In this document: positions 13,158 to 21,597 of the stretch, piece after piece | How the letters are laid out: each line of letters starts with the position of its first letter | Position numbering within the stretch: position 1 is the stretch's first letter | Source of the DNA: an uncultured Clostridia bacterium | GTDB taxonomy: Bacteria > Bacillota > Clostridia > UBA1381 | NCBI GenBank assembly: GCA_947624165.1 | Contig: CANQJC010000001.1 | Coordinates: forward strand, 1 to 64,000 | DNA length: 64,000 bases | Direction: 5' to 3' | The notes under the pieces: generated by a model | Databases searched by the model: none | The model's input: the letters and a program-made list of their open reading frames with translations, nothing else | What the model was told of the DNA's origin: nothing | Made by a program: the position numbers and the translations under genes

Positions 13158-16100
13158 CTATTGATTACGGAATTTCTTTTTTATTTCTTCTTTTTTCTTA
13201 AAAAATATCCTGACTGCCGCCGCCAGTGCGGCTGCTGCCAATACGGCTGCCGCTGTGATCGGTATAGCCGTTTTGTTTTTCTTTGCAAGCAGAGCGAACT
13301 GCCCGGGCGACTGCATGCGGCATTTCAGATATTTTCCGTCGCGCTCGCCTTCGATCACGCGCGGCGAACCGTTTTCAATTATTCCTATATGCGTTCCCGT
13401 CTGTCCCTTGTCGTAAACACGCATACCGAATCCGTTCTTGACGTCCGATTCGGGCGTGATGGAAAATTCATATTCGCCGAGCACCTCGTAATCGCCGCCG
13501 AAGTCTGCGTCCATCGTCGTTTCCTCCGCGGTAACTTTCGTTTCATCGCTGAAGTTACCTTCGATAAGAAGCAACGCGGGACTTCCTTCGGAAGAAATCG
13601 TAGTTACCGCGTCCTCGTATTCGGCTGTAAAAACGGTGTTTCTCAAAATCGGCTCGGTGGGGTCGCCGTCCCACGCGGGATAGCTGCCGTCCTTTGACGG
13701 AAGCTCGGGAATTTCTGACGCGGAGAGCTTTTCCCCGTATTCCTTTGTGGAGCTTGAAAGCTCCTTATTGTCCGCGACAAAGCTTACCGTGAATCTGAAC
13801 AGCGCGGCTGACTTCGACGCGTCCGCGATTTTCTGTCTTATCGTCCCGCGCGCTTCGTTTGAAGCGAGCGTTTTTATCTGCGGCAAATATTTGTCGCCCT
13901 TTTCCATAAACCAGTTGTTCGCGTCCAGATTCGGCATACCCGTCGGGAATTCGCCTATTCCTACCATGTTGGCGGGAGCGACCGACTCCGCTTGATCCTT
14001 CGCGCTCGCGCCGTCGATACCGCCCACGCCCTCGTCTATAAAATAATTATTCTTTGCGGTATTGTTCACGGTTCCGGCTATGTAACCTTTGTTCTGTGCT
14101 TCCGTGTTTATCAGGGGGAGAGCGTAGCAGTATTCGATATTATCCGCCGTACCCGCAATACCGCCGACGTTGTTTTTACCGTTCAATCTTGAAATGCCGA
14201 CGCTGTAAATAATTGATGCGCGCGTGTCGCCGCCGATACAGCCGACGTAACCGCCGTTCTCGCTTTTTACGTCGCCGCTGCCGAGACAATTTTTTATGAT
14301 CCCTATGCTTGAATCGCCGGCAATACCGCCCGCGCGGTTATTTTTGACCAAAATCTTACCGCTGTTTACGGAGCTGTCTATAACCGCCTTCGCAGCCATA
14401 TCAGCCATAAGCGGCTTGCCGTCGGGCAGCTTTACGCTTTCGCCCTCTTCAATCAGCGATTCGATACCTATGCTTCCCGTAATACCGCCGCAATTCTCTC
14501 CTCCGCTCACTTTGCCTGAATTGAGACAATATTTCACGAGCGCGGTATCCGCTTCTTCTCCGGCTATTGTGCGTGCGAGAGAAACGTCCGTGCTTACCAT
14601 TCGTTTCATCGCGTCCTTTATCGCGTCGGTATCGATTATTTCTTTGACGCCGCTGCGGGTCGTTTCCTCCGCATACGCCGTCACAAATATATTTGACAGA
14701 AATCCCGCAAGGAATCCTTCGGAATCGTTCGAAGTCTCTTCTTCGGAATTCGGTCGGAGCGTCGGAAGCGGTCGAAGCGTCGGCAGCGGGCTGGGAGAGG
14801 GGAGTTGATCCGTGAGCGAATGCAGATCGTCCTTCAGCTTATCGGCTTTATCCTTAGTATTGTTAACGTCCGTCTGAACGTCGTGGAGCATATCGTTAAG
14901 CTGCTCGAACGGCTCGGTGACCGCGTCCGCGGTATCGCCGAGGTCACGCTCCGCGTCGTTCAGGAAACGATCCGTACTCTCTGTCATATCGTTTATCGAG
15001 TCGGAGAGATCGTTAAGCTCATTAAAATCAATATCGTTTACCTTATCTTTAATCGCTTGATTTCTTTCGGCTCCGTTTTGTGTCGCGGAATTTACCGCGC
15101 CGTCAAGCGAATTTATCAATTCGTTGATCTGCGCGCTTGTCGCGGCGGTACCGTCCGCAGCGGCGGCTATGCTGTCCGTAAGATTTTGAGCGGATATTTT
15201 TATATCCTCAAAATCGTTCATCGTTTCGGTGCTCAGAGAAGAAATCGAATCGTTTACGCCGTAGAGCGCGTCTATTATGCTTTGACCTATCGCCTTTTCG
15301 TCCATAACTCCGGCGGCGTTGCGATGCTCGAGACCTTCGGCTATGTCGTTAAGTACGCGCGCCGCTCCGTTTTTTATCATCGAATTACTGCTTGCGACGG
15401 AAAAGAGCGCGGCGGGTATCAGCCCCGCAAGACCGTTTGACGAAAGGAGCTTCGAAAAACTTCCGAAGCCGGAAAAAAGATCGTCTATCGTGCCGTTGAG
15501 CTCGCTCTGTATTTCGCTTGCTCCGTCCTTTATCGCCTGCTTTGTTTTGTCCGTTTCGTTTTTAATATTTTCTACCGACAAGTCGTAATCTATGTACGGC
15601 ACAAATATACCGACGATACCGCCGACGTTCTTGTTCCCGCCGACCGACGCGGTGTTTTCACATTCGCTTATAACGCCGCACTGTTTTCCCGCGACGCCGC
15701 CGATATTTGTACCGAATCCGTTTTCGCCGACCTCCGCACTGTTTACGCTCGTCTCGATCACTCCCTCATTGAAGCCCGCGATACCGCCTATATCGCGTGT
15801 GTTTTCTTCGGCGTCGGTACAAATCGTGCCTTTGTTTTCCGAGCCGCGTATGCGTCCCTCGTTGTCTCCGGCTATGCCGCCTGATATGTACGTGCTGTTT
15901 ATTTCGGCGTTGTTAACGCAGGTTTCAATAAGTCCCGTATCGGAATTTTCGCCGACGATCCCTCCCGCGCGTTTTTCCGCGGTTATTTTTCCCACATATG
16001 TGCAATTTTTGATAACACCTTCGTTAAAGCCCGCGACGCCGCCGAACGACGCGCCGTCGATAGCCGTCGATTCCGTGGTTATGCCGAGATTTTTTTCAAG

Positions 16101-16514
16101 CTCGCCGCGTATCGCGTCCGCGGAGAAGCCGTCGCTTTCCGACTGCTTCCTTTCCATGCTTCCTTCAAGACTGAGGTTTGAAACGGAAGCACCGGCGGAT
16201 ATTTTATTGAAGAATCCCGTGTATTCGTCTCCCGTGAAAAGCATTTCATAATTGGTTATTTTATGACCGCCGCCGTCAAAGGAACCGAAAAATACCGGCG
16301 CGCCGTTTATTTTCTTGCCGCCGAGGTCGATGTCAGACGTGAGGACGAACGCTCTTCCGTTGGAATAGCTGTCGCCCGTACAGCTTTCGAGGAACCTTAC
16401 AAGCTCCTTTTCGGTCGAAATGCGCTCCGTCTCGGAAGCAAGCGTTACGCTCGGTATGAAATTCAACGTTAAAACCGCCGCCGTGACAGCGGATAATATT
16501 CTTTTTCGCTTCAT
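13158..16514 (-). CDS. Secreted GLUG-repeat surface protein with Pip-like helical insert and C-terminal anchor helix
   Basis: A 1118-residue protein. A basic signal peptide ends near LASE. GLUG-type turns (GGVAGFNEGVIKNC, GGIVGENSDTG, GGIAGDNEGRI and others) fill roughly residues 140-310 and again 650-830. Between them lies a long alpha-helical segment, about 325-590, rich in D, N, S and K with heptad-like spacing (LHDVQTDVNNTKDKADKLKD), resembling the coiled region of YhgE/Pip proteins, then a P/S/L/R linker. A hydrophobic helix at about 1080-1100 followed by KKKEEIKKKFRNQ serves as a membrane anchor. The start at 16514 has a correctly spaced GGGAG; the ATG at 16520 lies too close. It follows the MMPL gene by two bases, so the two are co-translated and probably work together at the envelope. 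Confidence 0.8.
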   Translation of the reverse strand: MKRKRILSAVTAAVLTLNFIPSVTLASETERISTEKELVRFLESCTGDSYSNGRAFVLTSDIDLGGKKINGAPVFFGSFDGGGHKITNYEMLFTGDEYTGFFNKISAGASVSNLSLEGSMERKQSESDGFSADAIRGELEKNLGITTESTAIDGASFGGVAGFNEGVIKNCTYVGKITAEKRAGGIVGENSDTGLIETCVNNAEINSTYISGGIAGDNEGRIRGSENKGTICTDAEENTRDIGGIAGFNEGVIETSVNSAEVGENGFGTNIGGVAGKQCGVISECENTASVGGNKNVGGIVGIFVPYIDYDLSVENIKNETDKTKQAIKDGASEIQSELNGTIDDLFSGFGSFSKLLSSNGLAGLIPAALFSVASSNSMIKNGAARVLNDIAEGLEHRNAAGVMDEKAIGQSIIDALYGVNDSISSLSTETMNDFEDIKISAQNLTDSIAAAADGTAATSAQINELINSLDGAVNSATQNGAERNQAIKDKVNDIDFNELNDLSDSINDMTESTDRFLNDAERDLGDTADAVTEPFEQLNDMLHDVQTDVNNTKDKADKLKDDLHSLTDQLPSPSPLPTLRPLPTLRPNSEEETSNDSEGFLAGFLSNIFVTAYAEETTRSGVKEIIDTDAIKDAMKRMVSTDVSLARTIAGEEADTALVKYCLNSGKVSGGENCGGITGSIGIESLIEEGESVKLPDGKPLMADMAAKAVIDSSVNSGKILVKNNRAGGIAGDSSIGIIKNCLGSGDVKSENGGYVGCIGGDTRASIIYSVGISRLNGKNNVGGIAGTADNIEYCYALPLINTEAQNKGYIAGTVNNTAKNNYFIDEGVGGIDGASAKDQAESVAPANMVGIGEFPTGMPNLDANNWFMEKGDKYLPQIKTLASNEARGTIRQKIADASKSAALFRFTVSFVADNKELSSSTKEYGEKLSASEIPELPSKDGSYPAWDGDPTEPILRNTVFTAEYEDAVTTISSEGSPALLLIEGNFSDETKVTAEETTMDADFGGDYEVLGEYEFSITPESDVKNGFGMRVYDKGQTGTHIGIIENGSPRVIEGERDGKYLKCRMQSPGQFALLAKKNKTAIPITAAAVLAAAALAAAVRIFFKKKEEIKKKFRNQ

Positions 16515-16516
16515 TT

Positions 16517-18808
16517 TCATTCTCCCTTCTCAAGCATCTTTATTTCCCCTATTTCGGGAATCTTAAAATATGTTTTGGAAATCAGCTTGTCGCATAAAAT
16601 CATAATTCCCGGCAGCGCGGTCAAAACTATGATGATCGAGATCAGCGTGCCGCGTCCGAGCGCGAAGCCGAGCGAATATATGATAATGTTACTCGACAGC
16701 ATTCCGAGCAGATAGCCGATTATCGTGAGTATAGAGCCGGACGTCAGTATTGTCGGGAACGCCTCGCTCAGTGCTTTCGCGGCTGCCGCCGTCGCGCTCA
16801 TGCTTTTGCGCAAATCGGTGTAACGGCTCGTAAATACGATGGCGTAGTCTATCGTCGCGCCCATCTGTATCGAGCTTACTATAAGATATCCGAGGAAGAA
16901 CAGACTGTTACCCGTAAAATAGGGGAATGAGAAGTTTATCCACGTACTGCCTTGGATTATGAGCACCAGAAGCACCGGCAGACTTGCCGAGCGGAACGTG
17001 AACAGCAAAACTATCAGCACCGCCGCTATCGTGATAAGCGTAATACGCATATTGTCCGAGCTGAACGATTCCTCGAGATCGTAACAGCTTGTCGCGTTGC
17101 CGGCAACGTAAATCTTATCGTAGAGCTTTTCGCCCTCTCCGCGTATTCGATTTATCAAATCGTAAGTCTCGTCGCTGTCCGGCTCGCCGCTGAAGGTGAA
17201 GAGCATCAGACTGTAATTTTCGCCCTGCATCTGAGTTTTTGCGTCGGTGAGAGTTTCGTACATCTCGTCAAGCTTTTCCTTCGAGCTTTCCCCGAGATTT
17301 ATCACGCCAAGCTCCGACTGCTCGTGTACAAATTCAAACAGATTCATTATAGATATGCGGTAGTCCGAGGTGTCGGAGAAAATACTCTGATACTGCTCGT
17401 GTTTTACGCCGTACAGCTGATATAAAAGCTTGCACGCGCTGTAATCTATGCCGACAAGCTCCGACAGCTCCTTCGGTGTGATCTCCTGCGTGAGCGTGTA
17501 GCCGTCCTTCACCTCGGTAGTGGAAAGTCCCGTGACCTTGGTGACGTTTTCCATTTCCGATACGCGGTTCAAAAGAATTTTTTCCTTGTCCGCATCGCCG
17601 GACGGGACTATTATCATGCCAAGCTCCGTAGGACCGAAATTGCTTTCGATACGCGACACGGAAATTTCCTTGTCGGTAGACGGATTTTCCGTATTCACGG
17701 CGTTCGCGTTAAAGCTGTAAGGACATTTGCTCGAGAATATACAGCCGGCGGCGGCGCACACGACGAACACGGCGACGAATATGTATCTGAATTTAACCGC
17801 GAAATCCGCGAACGGCTTTATATCGGGAATAAACGAGCGGTGCTGGGTTTTGTCGATTTTGTCGGAAAACATTATAAGAAGTCCAGGCATAAGCAAGAAT
17901 ACCGACAACAGACTGCACAGTATTCCCTTGCAAAGCACAAGACCCAAATCTTTACCTATTTTAAGCTGCATGACGACAAGAGCGGCGAGACCCGCCATAG
18001 TCGTAAGGCTTGAAGAGCTTATCTCTATGATCGCCTTTGAAAGCGCGGCGACGATAGCGTGATAATTATCCTTTGTCCGTTTTTCTTCCGCGAAACGGTC
18101 GAAGAGGATTATGGAATAGTCTATCGACAGCGCGAGCTGCAATACTATCGCGATAGCCTTCGTTACAGATGATATTTCGCCGAAAATAATGTTGCTGCCC
18201 ATATTTATCGCGGCGGCAGCCAGGAAAGATAAAAGGAAAATCAAAACCTCCATATAGCTTTGGAGCGATATCAAAAGCACTATCACGACAACGGCAAACG
18301 CCGCCGCAAGCAGCGGAGGAAGCTCCTTCTCGATTTGCTGAACGCTGTCGTTTATATTCGGCGAATTCGAATAGCAGTCGTAATCGCTCAAATTGGATTT
18401 TATGTTATCGATAACGGCGAGAAGGCAGTTTACGTCGTCGTCATCTTCAAGAGAAACGTCGAAAAGAGCCGCCGAGTTGTTATAATGCTGCTTGTCGCTG
18501 TCTATCGTTACGGACTTGACGCCCTCCGTTCCTTCTATAATGGGGAGTATTACGTTTTCCGCCTGCTCGTATGTAATGTTGTTTACCATGAGGTTGACCA
18601 TGGGTGAAACGCCAAGCTCCTCGTCCATGATGTTTTGCGCTATTTTTGTTTCCGTTTGGTCGGGAAGATATGAGGCGATGTCGCTGTTGACCCGTACATG
18701 CGTATAAAGTATTCCCGAAATGACGCACGCGAGCATGAAAAGAAAGATGATAAGGCGTCTTTGGTCGACAATAAGCTTTGATATTTTGTACATAACGCCG
18801 TTATTCAT
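16517..18808 (-). CDS. MMPL/RND-family transporter
   Basis: A 763-residue membrane protein of the MMPL branch of the RND superfamily. It has the two-fold repeat expected: one N-terminal helix, a large extracytoplasmic loop (about 40-170), a block of helices, a second helix and loop (about 340-560), and a second helix block. RND features include ALSIDYSIILFDRFAEE in the first half and GATIDYAIVFTSRYTD in the second, with acidic residues for proton coupling. MMPL proteins export lipids, drugs or surface polymers; the cargo here is unknown. The gene is divergent from a TetR regulator and upstream of the GLUG protein. AAGGAG precedes the ATG at 18808, a little distant. Confidence 0.9.
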   Translation of the reverse strand: MNNGVMYKISKLIVDQRRLIIFLFMLACVISGILYTHVRVNSDIASYLPDQTETKIAQNIMDEELGVSPMVNLMVNNITYEQAENVILPIIEGTEGVKSVTIDSDKQHYNNSAALFDVSLEDDDDVNCLLAVIDNIKSNLSDYDCYSNSPNINDSVQQIEKELPPLLAAAFAVVVIVLLISLQSYMEVLIFLLSFLAAAAINMGSNIIFGEISSVTKAIAIVLQLALSIDYSIILFDRFAEEKRTKDNYHAIVAALSKAIIEISSSSLTTMAGLAALVVMQLKIGKDLGLVLCKGILCSLLSVFLLMPGLLIMFSDKIDKTQHRSFIPDIKPFADFAVKFRYIFVAVFVVCAAAGCIFSSKCPYSFNANAVNTENPSTDKEISVSRIESNFGPTELGMIIVPSGDADKEKILLNRVSEMENVTKVTGLSTTEVKDGYTLTQEITPKELSELVGIDYSACKLLYQLYGVKHEQYQSIFSDTSDYRISIMNLFEFVHEQSELGVINLGESSKEKLDEMYETLTDAKTQMQGENYSLMLFTFSGEPDSDETYDLINRIRGEGEKLYDKIYVAGNATSCYDLEESFSSDNMRITLITIAAVLIVLLFTFRSASLPVLLVLIIQGSTWINFSFPYFTGNSLFFLGYLIVSSIQMGATIDYAIVFTSRYTDLRKSMSATAAAAKALSEAFPTILTSGSILTIIGYLLGMLSSNIIIYSLGFALGRGTLISIIIVLTALPGIMILCDKLISKTYFKIPEIGEIKMLEKGE

Positions 18809-18845
18809 AAATACGTCCGCTCCTTTTTACAATATTTCACTTCTT

Positions 18846-18873
18846 ATTATATGACTTGAAACGTAATAATCAA
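18846..18873 (-). promoter_or_regulatory. Promoter of the MMPL-GLUG operon
   Basis: Minus strand TTGATT (18873-18868), 16-base spacer, TATAAT (18851-18846). It lies back to back with the TetR promoter in a 190-base intergenic region where a TetR operator would be expected; I could not settle on one dyad. Confidence 0.65.
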
Positions 18874-18948
18874 TATTCATTTTTCGTCAAAGTGTACAGT
18901 AATAAACATGATGTATAAAATTGTTCAATAAATTTGGTATTGCACCAC

Positions 18949-18977
18949 TTGACTAATTTATATATCAACAATATAAT
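18949..18977 (+). promoter_or_regulatory. Promoter of the tetR-family gene
   Basis: TTGACT (18949-18954), 17 bases, TATAAT (18972-18977), 21 bases upstream of the start codon. Confidence 0.8.
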
Positions 18978-18998
18978 AACATAAAGAGGTGATAAAAA

Positions 18999-19601
18999 AT
19001 GGAGGATAAACGGGAGGACAGACGCGCGAGAAAAACGCGAGCCGCATTGGAAAAGGCGTATATCGAGCTGATACTAAAGAAGGACATTTCCAAAATCACT
19101 ATCCTTGACGTGACGGAGAAAGCGGACGTTGCGCGAGGTACGTTTTACATACACTTCTGCGATATATACGAGCTTGCCGACTACGTTGAAGAACGTCTCT
19201 TAAGCAATCTTACCCGCTCTATCGAATTTGACAATACGGGAGATTTCAGCGAGGAAGCGTTCATGCTCAAGCTTGAAACGGCAATAGATTATATGCTGGA
19301 CAACAAGCGTATTTTCAAGCGGCTGATATGCGGAGCGGGCAGCGGGTCTTTTGTCGAAAAGCTGCGCCGTCTGCTCGAAGGTATCCTTTTCACGAACGCC
19401 ACGCATACGAAGGGTGAAGCGATGAGCGAGGAGAAGCTGTACGATCTTCATATTATAATAAATTACTACATCTCGGGAATAATCGGCGCGGCACAGTTTT
19501 GTCTCGAAAACGACCGAGGATACAGCGCGTCTCAAATCGCGCACACGCTCGGACACCGTATTATAAGCGATTACGTTTCGATATCGCGCAACGAATTGTA
19601 G
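18999..19601 (+). CDS. TetR/AcrR family transcriptional regulator
   Basis: A 200-residue regulator. The N-terminal DNA-binding domain reads RRARKTRAALEKAYIELI, then ITILDVTEKADVARGTFYIHF, the characteristic TetR helix-turn-helix with the FYxHF motif. The ligand-binding C-terminal part resembles TetR_C_33/DhaS-like sequences of Firmicutes (VDYMLDNKRIFKRLI-type helices), with no known ligand. It is transcribed away from the MMPL-GLUG operon and probably represses it, which is the standard arrangement but unproven here. AGAGGTG at 18985-18991 supports the start. Confidence 0.9.
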   Translation: MEDKREDRRARKTRAALEKAYIELILKKDISKITILDVTEKADVARGTFYIHFCDIYELADYVEERLLSNLTRSIEFDNTGDFSEEAFMLKLETAIDYMLDNKRIFKRLICGAGSGSFVEKLRRLLEGILFTNATHTKGEAMSEEKLYDLHIIINYYISGIIGAAQFCLENDRGYSASQIAHTLGHRIISDYVSISRNEL

Positions 19602-19637
19602 AAATACAAATTTTTTTGAAAAAATTTCAAAAAACAC

Positions 19638-19666
19638 TTGAAATATACATATATATATGATATACT
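19638..19666 (+). promoter_or_regulatory. Promoter of the rimP-nusA-infB operon
   Basis: TTGAAA (19638-19643), 17 bases, TATACT (19661-19666). It lies about 100 bases before rimP and just upstream of the leader hairpin. Confidence 0.8.
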
Positions 19667-19696
19667 GTCATAGATAGATGAATATACTATATTCAG

Positions 19697-19720
19697 AAAG
19701 AGTGGGTCAACCCACTCTTT
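19697..19720 (+). ncRNA. rimP-operon leader hairpin
   Basis: AAAGAGTGGG (19697-19706) pairs perfectly with CCCACTCTTT (19711-19720) across a TCAA loop, about 25 bases into the predicted transcript. Similar AGAGTGGG/CCCACTCT hairpins precede rimP in other Clostridia as I recall. Only three T follow, so read-through is likely; a role in attenuation or NusA feedback is plausible but unproven. Confidence 0.6.
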
Positions 19721-19767
19721 CATGTTTATATGGGTTATGCCGCCGCGCGCGGCGAAAGGAGAAAACA

Positions 19768-20226
19768 ATGGCGAATAAAACCGAGATAAAAGCGTTGGAA
19801 CTTGGCGAACCTATCGCCCAAGCGCAGAACGTTTACATCGTGGACGTTACCTACAAAAAGGAAAACGGCGCGTATTCCCTGTGTTATTACATCGACAGAA
19901 GCGGAGGGGTCGGTATCGACGAGTGCGAGACGTTTTCGAAAGCCGTCGAGGAAATACTTGACAGCGAGGATTTTATAGACGGCAATTACACGCTTGAGGT
20001 TTCGTCGCCCGGCGCGGACAGAAAGCTTACGAAGGAAAGAGAATTTCTTTATTACTTAGGCAGAGAGGTCGACGTAAAGCTTTACGAGCCGCTCAACGGA
20101 TCAAAGGAATTCAGCGGAATATTAAAGGATTACGCCGACGGTACGGCATTTGTCGAAACGGACGGCGGCACTGTGAAAATACCTGCCAAATCGGCGGTTT
20201 ATATAAGGTTATCATTCAAGTTTTAG
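19768..20226 (+). CDS. rimP: Ribosome maturation factor RimP
   Basis: A 152-residue cytoplasmic factor needed for maturation of the 30S subunit. The characteristic core is VEEILDSEDFIDGNYTLEVS followed by SSPGADRKL, as in all RimP (YlxS) proteins, and the C-terminal SH3-like domain ends at LSFKF. The start at 19768 follows AAAGGAG; the frame extends to 19678 through the leader, but those residues do not look like RimP. It is the first gene of the translation operon, 16 bases before nusA. Confidence 0.95.
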   Translation: MANKTEIKALELGEPIAQAQNVYIVDVTYKKENGAYSLCYYIDRSGGVGIDECETFSKAVEEILDSEDFIDGNYTLEVSSPGADRKLTKEREFLYYLGREVDVKLYEPLNGSKEFSGILKDYADGTAFVETDGGTVKIPAKSAVYIRLSFKF

Positions 20227-20242
20227 GGAGGAAGACGTAAAA

Positions 20243-21274
20243 ATGGAAAAGGGACTTTTTGAAGTATTAACGGAAATCTGCGATGAAAAGGGTATCTCGC
20301 CGGAGGTGCTTATAGACGCTCTGGACGCGGCTCTTGTCGCCGCGTATAAGAAGAACTTCAATTCGGCGCAGAATGTGGAGGTTGAGATCGACCGCGAAAA
20401 GGGCGGCGTAAAGGTTTATGCGAAAAAGACGGTCGTGGAAGAAGTGTCGGACGAGCATGAAGAAATATCCGTCGAGAACGCGCGAAAGGAAAATCCGCTT
20501 TTGAATCCCGGCGACGTAGTCAACATAGAAGTTACGCCGAAGGACTTCGGAAGAATAAGCGCGATGACGGCAAAGCAGGTCGTCATGCAGAGGATAAGAG
20601 AAGCCGAACGCGGAATAATTTACAGTGAATTTACCGAAAAAACAAACGACATAATTTCGGGAACAATAGAGAGAATAGAACGCGGTACGGTATATATCGA
20701 CATAGGAAAAATCGAGGCGATACTTCTCGAAAAGGAGCAGCCCGCGTCGGAGCATTACGAGGTCGGACAAAGACTTCGCTGCTACGTGAACGAGGTCAGA
20801 AGCGGTACGCGCGGCACACAGATGCTTGTTTCGAGGACACACCCGGGACTTGTTAAGAAACTCTTTGAAGCCGAGGTGCCTGAGATAAGCGAGGGAATCG
20901 TAGAGATAAAGGGAATAGCGCGCGAAGCGGGCTCAAGGACGAAAATCGCGGTTTATTCAAACGACAAGGACGTTGACGCGCAGGGCGCGTGTATAGGACC
21001 CAAGGGACTGAGAGTGCAGAACATCGGCGACGAGCTTCGTAACGAGAAACTCGATATCGTTAAGTGGAGTGAGGATCCCGCGGAGTATATCGCGGCAAGT
21101 CTCAGTCCGGCGCAGGTGATTTCGACCGAGATAAACGAAGAAGAAAAAAGCGCGGGCGTTGTCGTGCCGGCGAATCAATTGTCTCTTGCGATAGGCAAGT
21201 CCGGACAGAACGTTCGTCTCGCGGCGAGACTGACCGGCTGGAAGATAGACATAAGACCCGATTCGGCTGATTGA
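20243..21274 (+). CDS. nusA: Transcription termination/antitermination factor NusA
   Basis: A 343-residue RNA polymerase-binding factor that modulates pausing, termination and antitermination. It has the N-terminal polymerase-binding domain, an S1 domain (ISGTIERIERGTVYIDIGKIE, two parts, from about residue 135), and two KH domains with GPKGLRVQNIGDEL and AIGKSGQNVRLAARL. The length matches Firmicute NusA, which lacks the acidic C-terminal repeats of Escherichia coli. GGGAGG precedes the ATG. It stands between rimP and rnpM, as in most Bacillota. Confidence 0.96.
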   Translation: MEKGLFEVLTEICDEKGISPEVLIDALDAALVAAYKKNFNSAQNVEVEIDREKGGVKVYAKKTVVEEVSDEHEEISVENARKENPLLNPGDVVNIEVTPKDFGRISAMTAKQVVMQRIREAERGIIYSEFTEKTNDIISGTIERIERGTVYIDIGKIEAILLEKEQPASEHYEVGQRLRCYVNEVRSGTRGTQMLVSRTHPGLVKKLFEAEVPEISEGIVEIKGIAREAGSRTKIAVYSNDKDVDAQGACIGPKGLRVQNIGDELRNEKLDIVKWSEDPAEYIAASLSPAQVISTEINEEEKSAGVVVPANQLSLAIGKSGQNVRLAARLTGWKIDIRPDSAD

Positions 21275-21294
21275 TCGGGCGTGGGAGTGATAAT

Positions 21295-21552
21295 ATGAAG
21301 CACATACCGAAAAGAATGTGCATAGTATGCAGAAAAATGTATCCGAAGCAAAGCCTTATACGAATCGTGCGCGAAAACGGCACGGGCGACATCAAGCTCG
21401 ACACAGCCAACACACTCATGGGACGCGGCGCGTATATTTGCAGAAACGCGGAATGTATCGGCGCGGCGCGTAAGAGAAGAGGAATTGAACGTCATCTGAA
21501 AAGCGCGGTTCCGAAGGATATGTATACGCATATAGAGGATTTAATCAGATAG
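21295..21552 (+). CDS. rnpM: YlxR/RnpM family RNA-binding protein
   Basis: An 85-residue basic protein with the family signature KRMCIVCRKMYPKQSLIRIV and the later GRGAYIC-N-A-C motif. YlxR proteins are described as RNA-binding, and the Bacillus member as a modulator of RNase P. The start at 21295 follows GGGAG; the longer frame to 21271 would overlap nusA. In many Firmicutes an L7Ae-type gene follows; here infB begins 45 bases after the stop. Confidence 0.93.
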   Translation: MKHIPKRMCIVCRKMYPKQSLIRIVRENGTGDIKLDTANTLMGRGAYICRNAECIGAARKRRGIERHLKSAVPKDMYTHIEDLIR

Positions 21553-21597
21553 ATTAAGCTGATCACTTAGGGAATTTTGAGAAAGGGTGATACTAAT

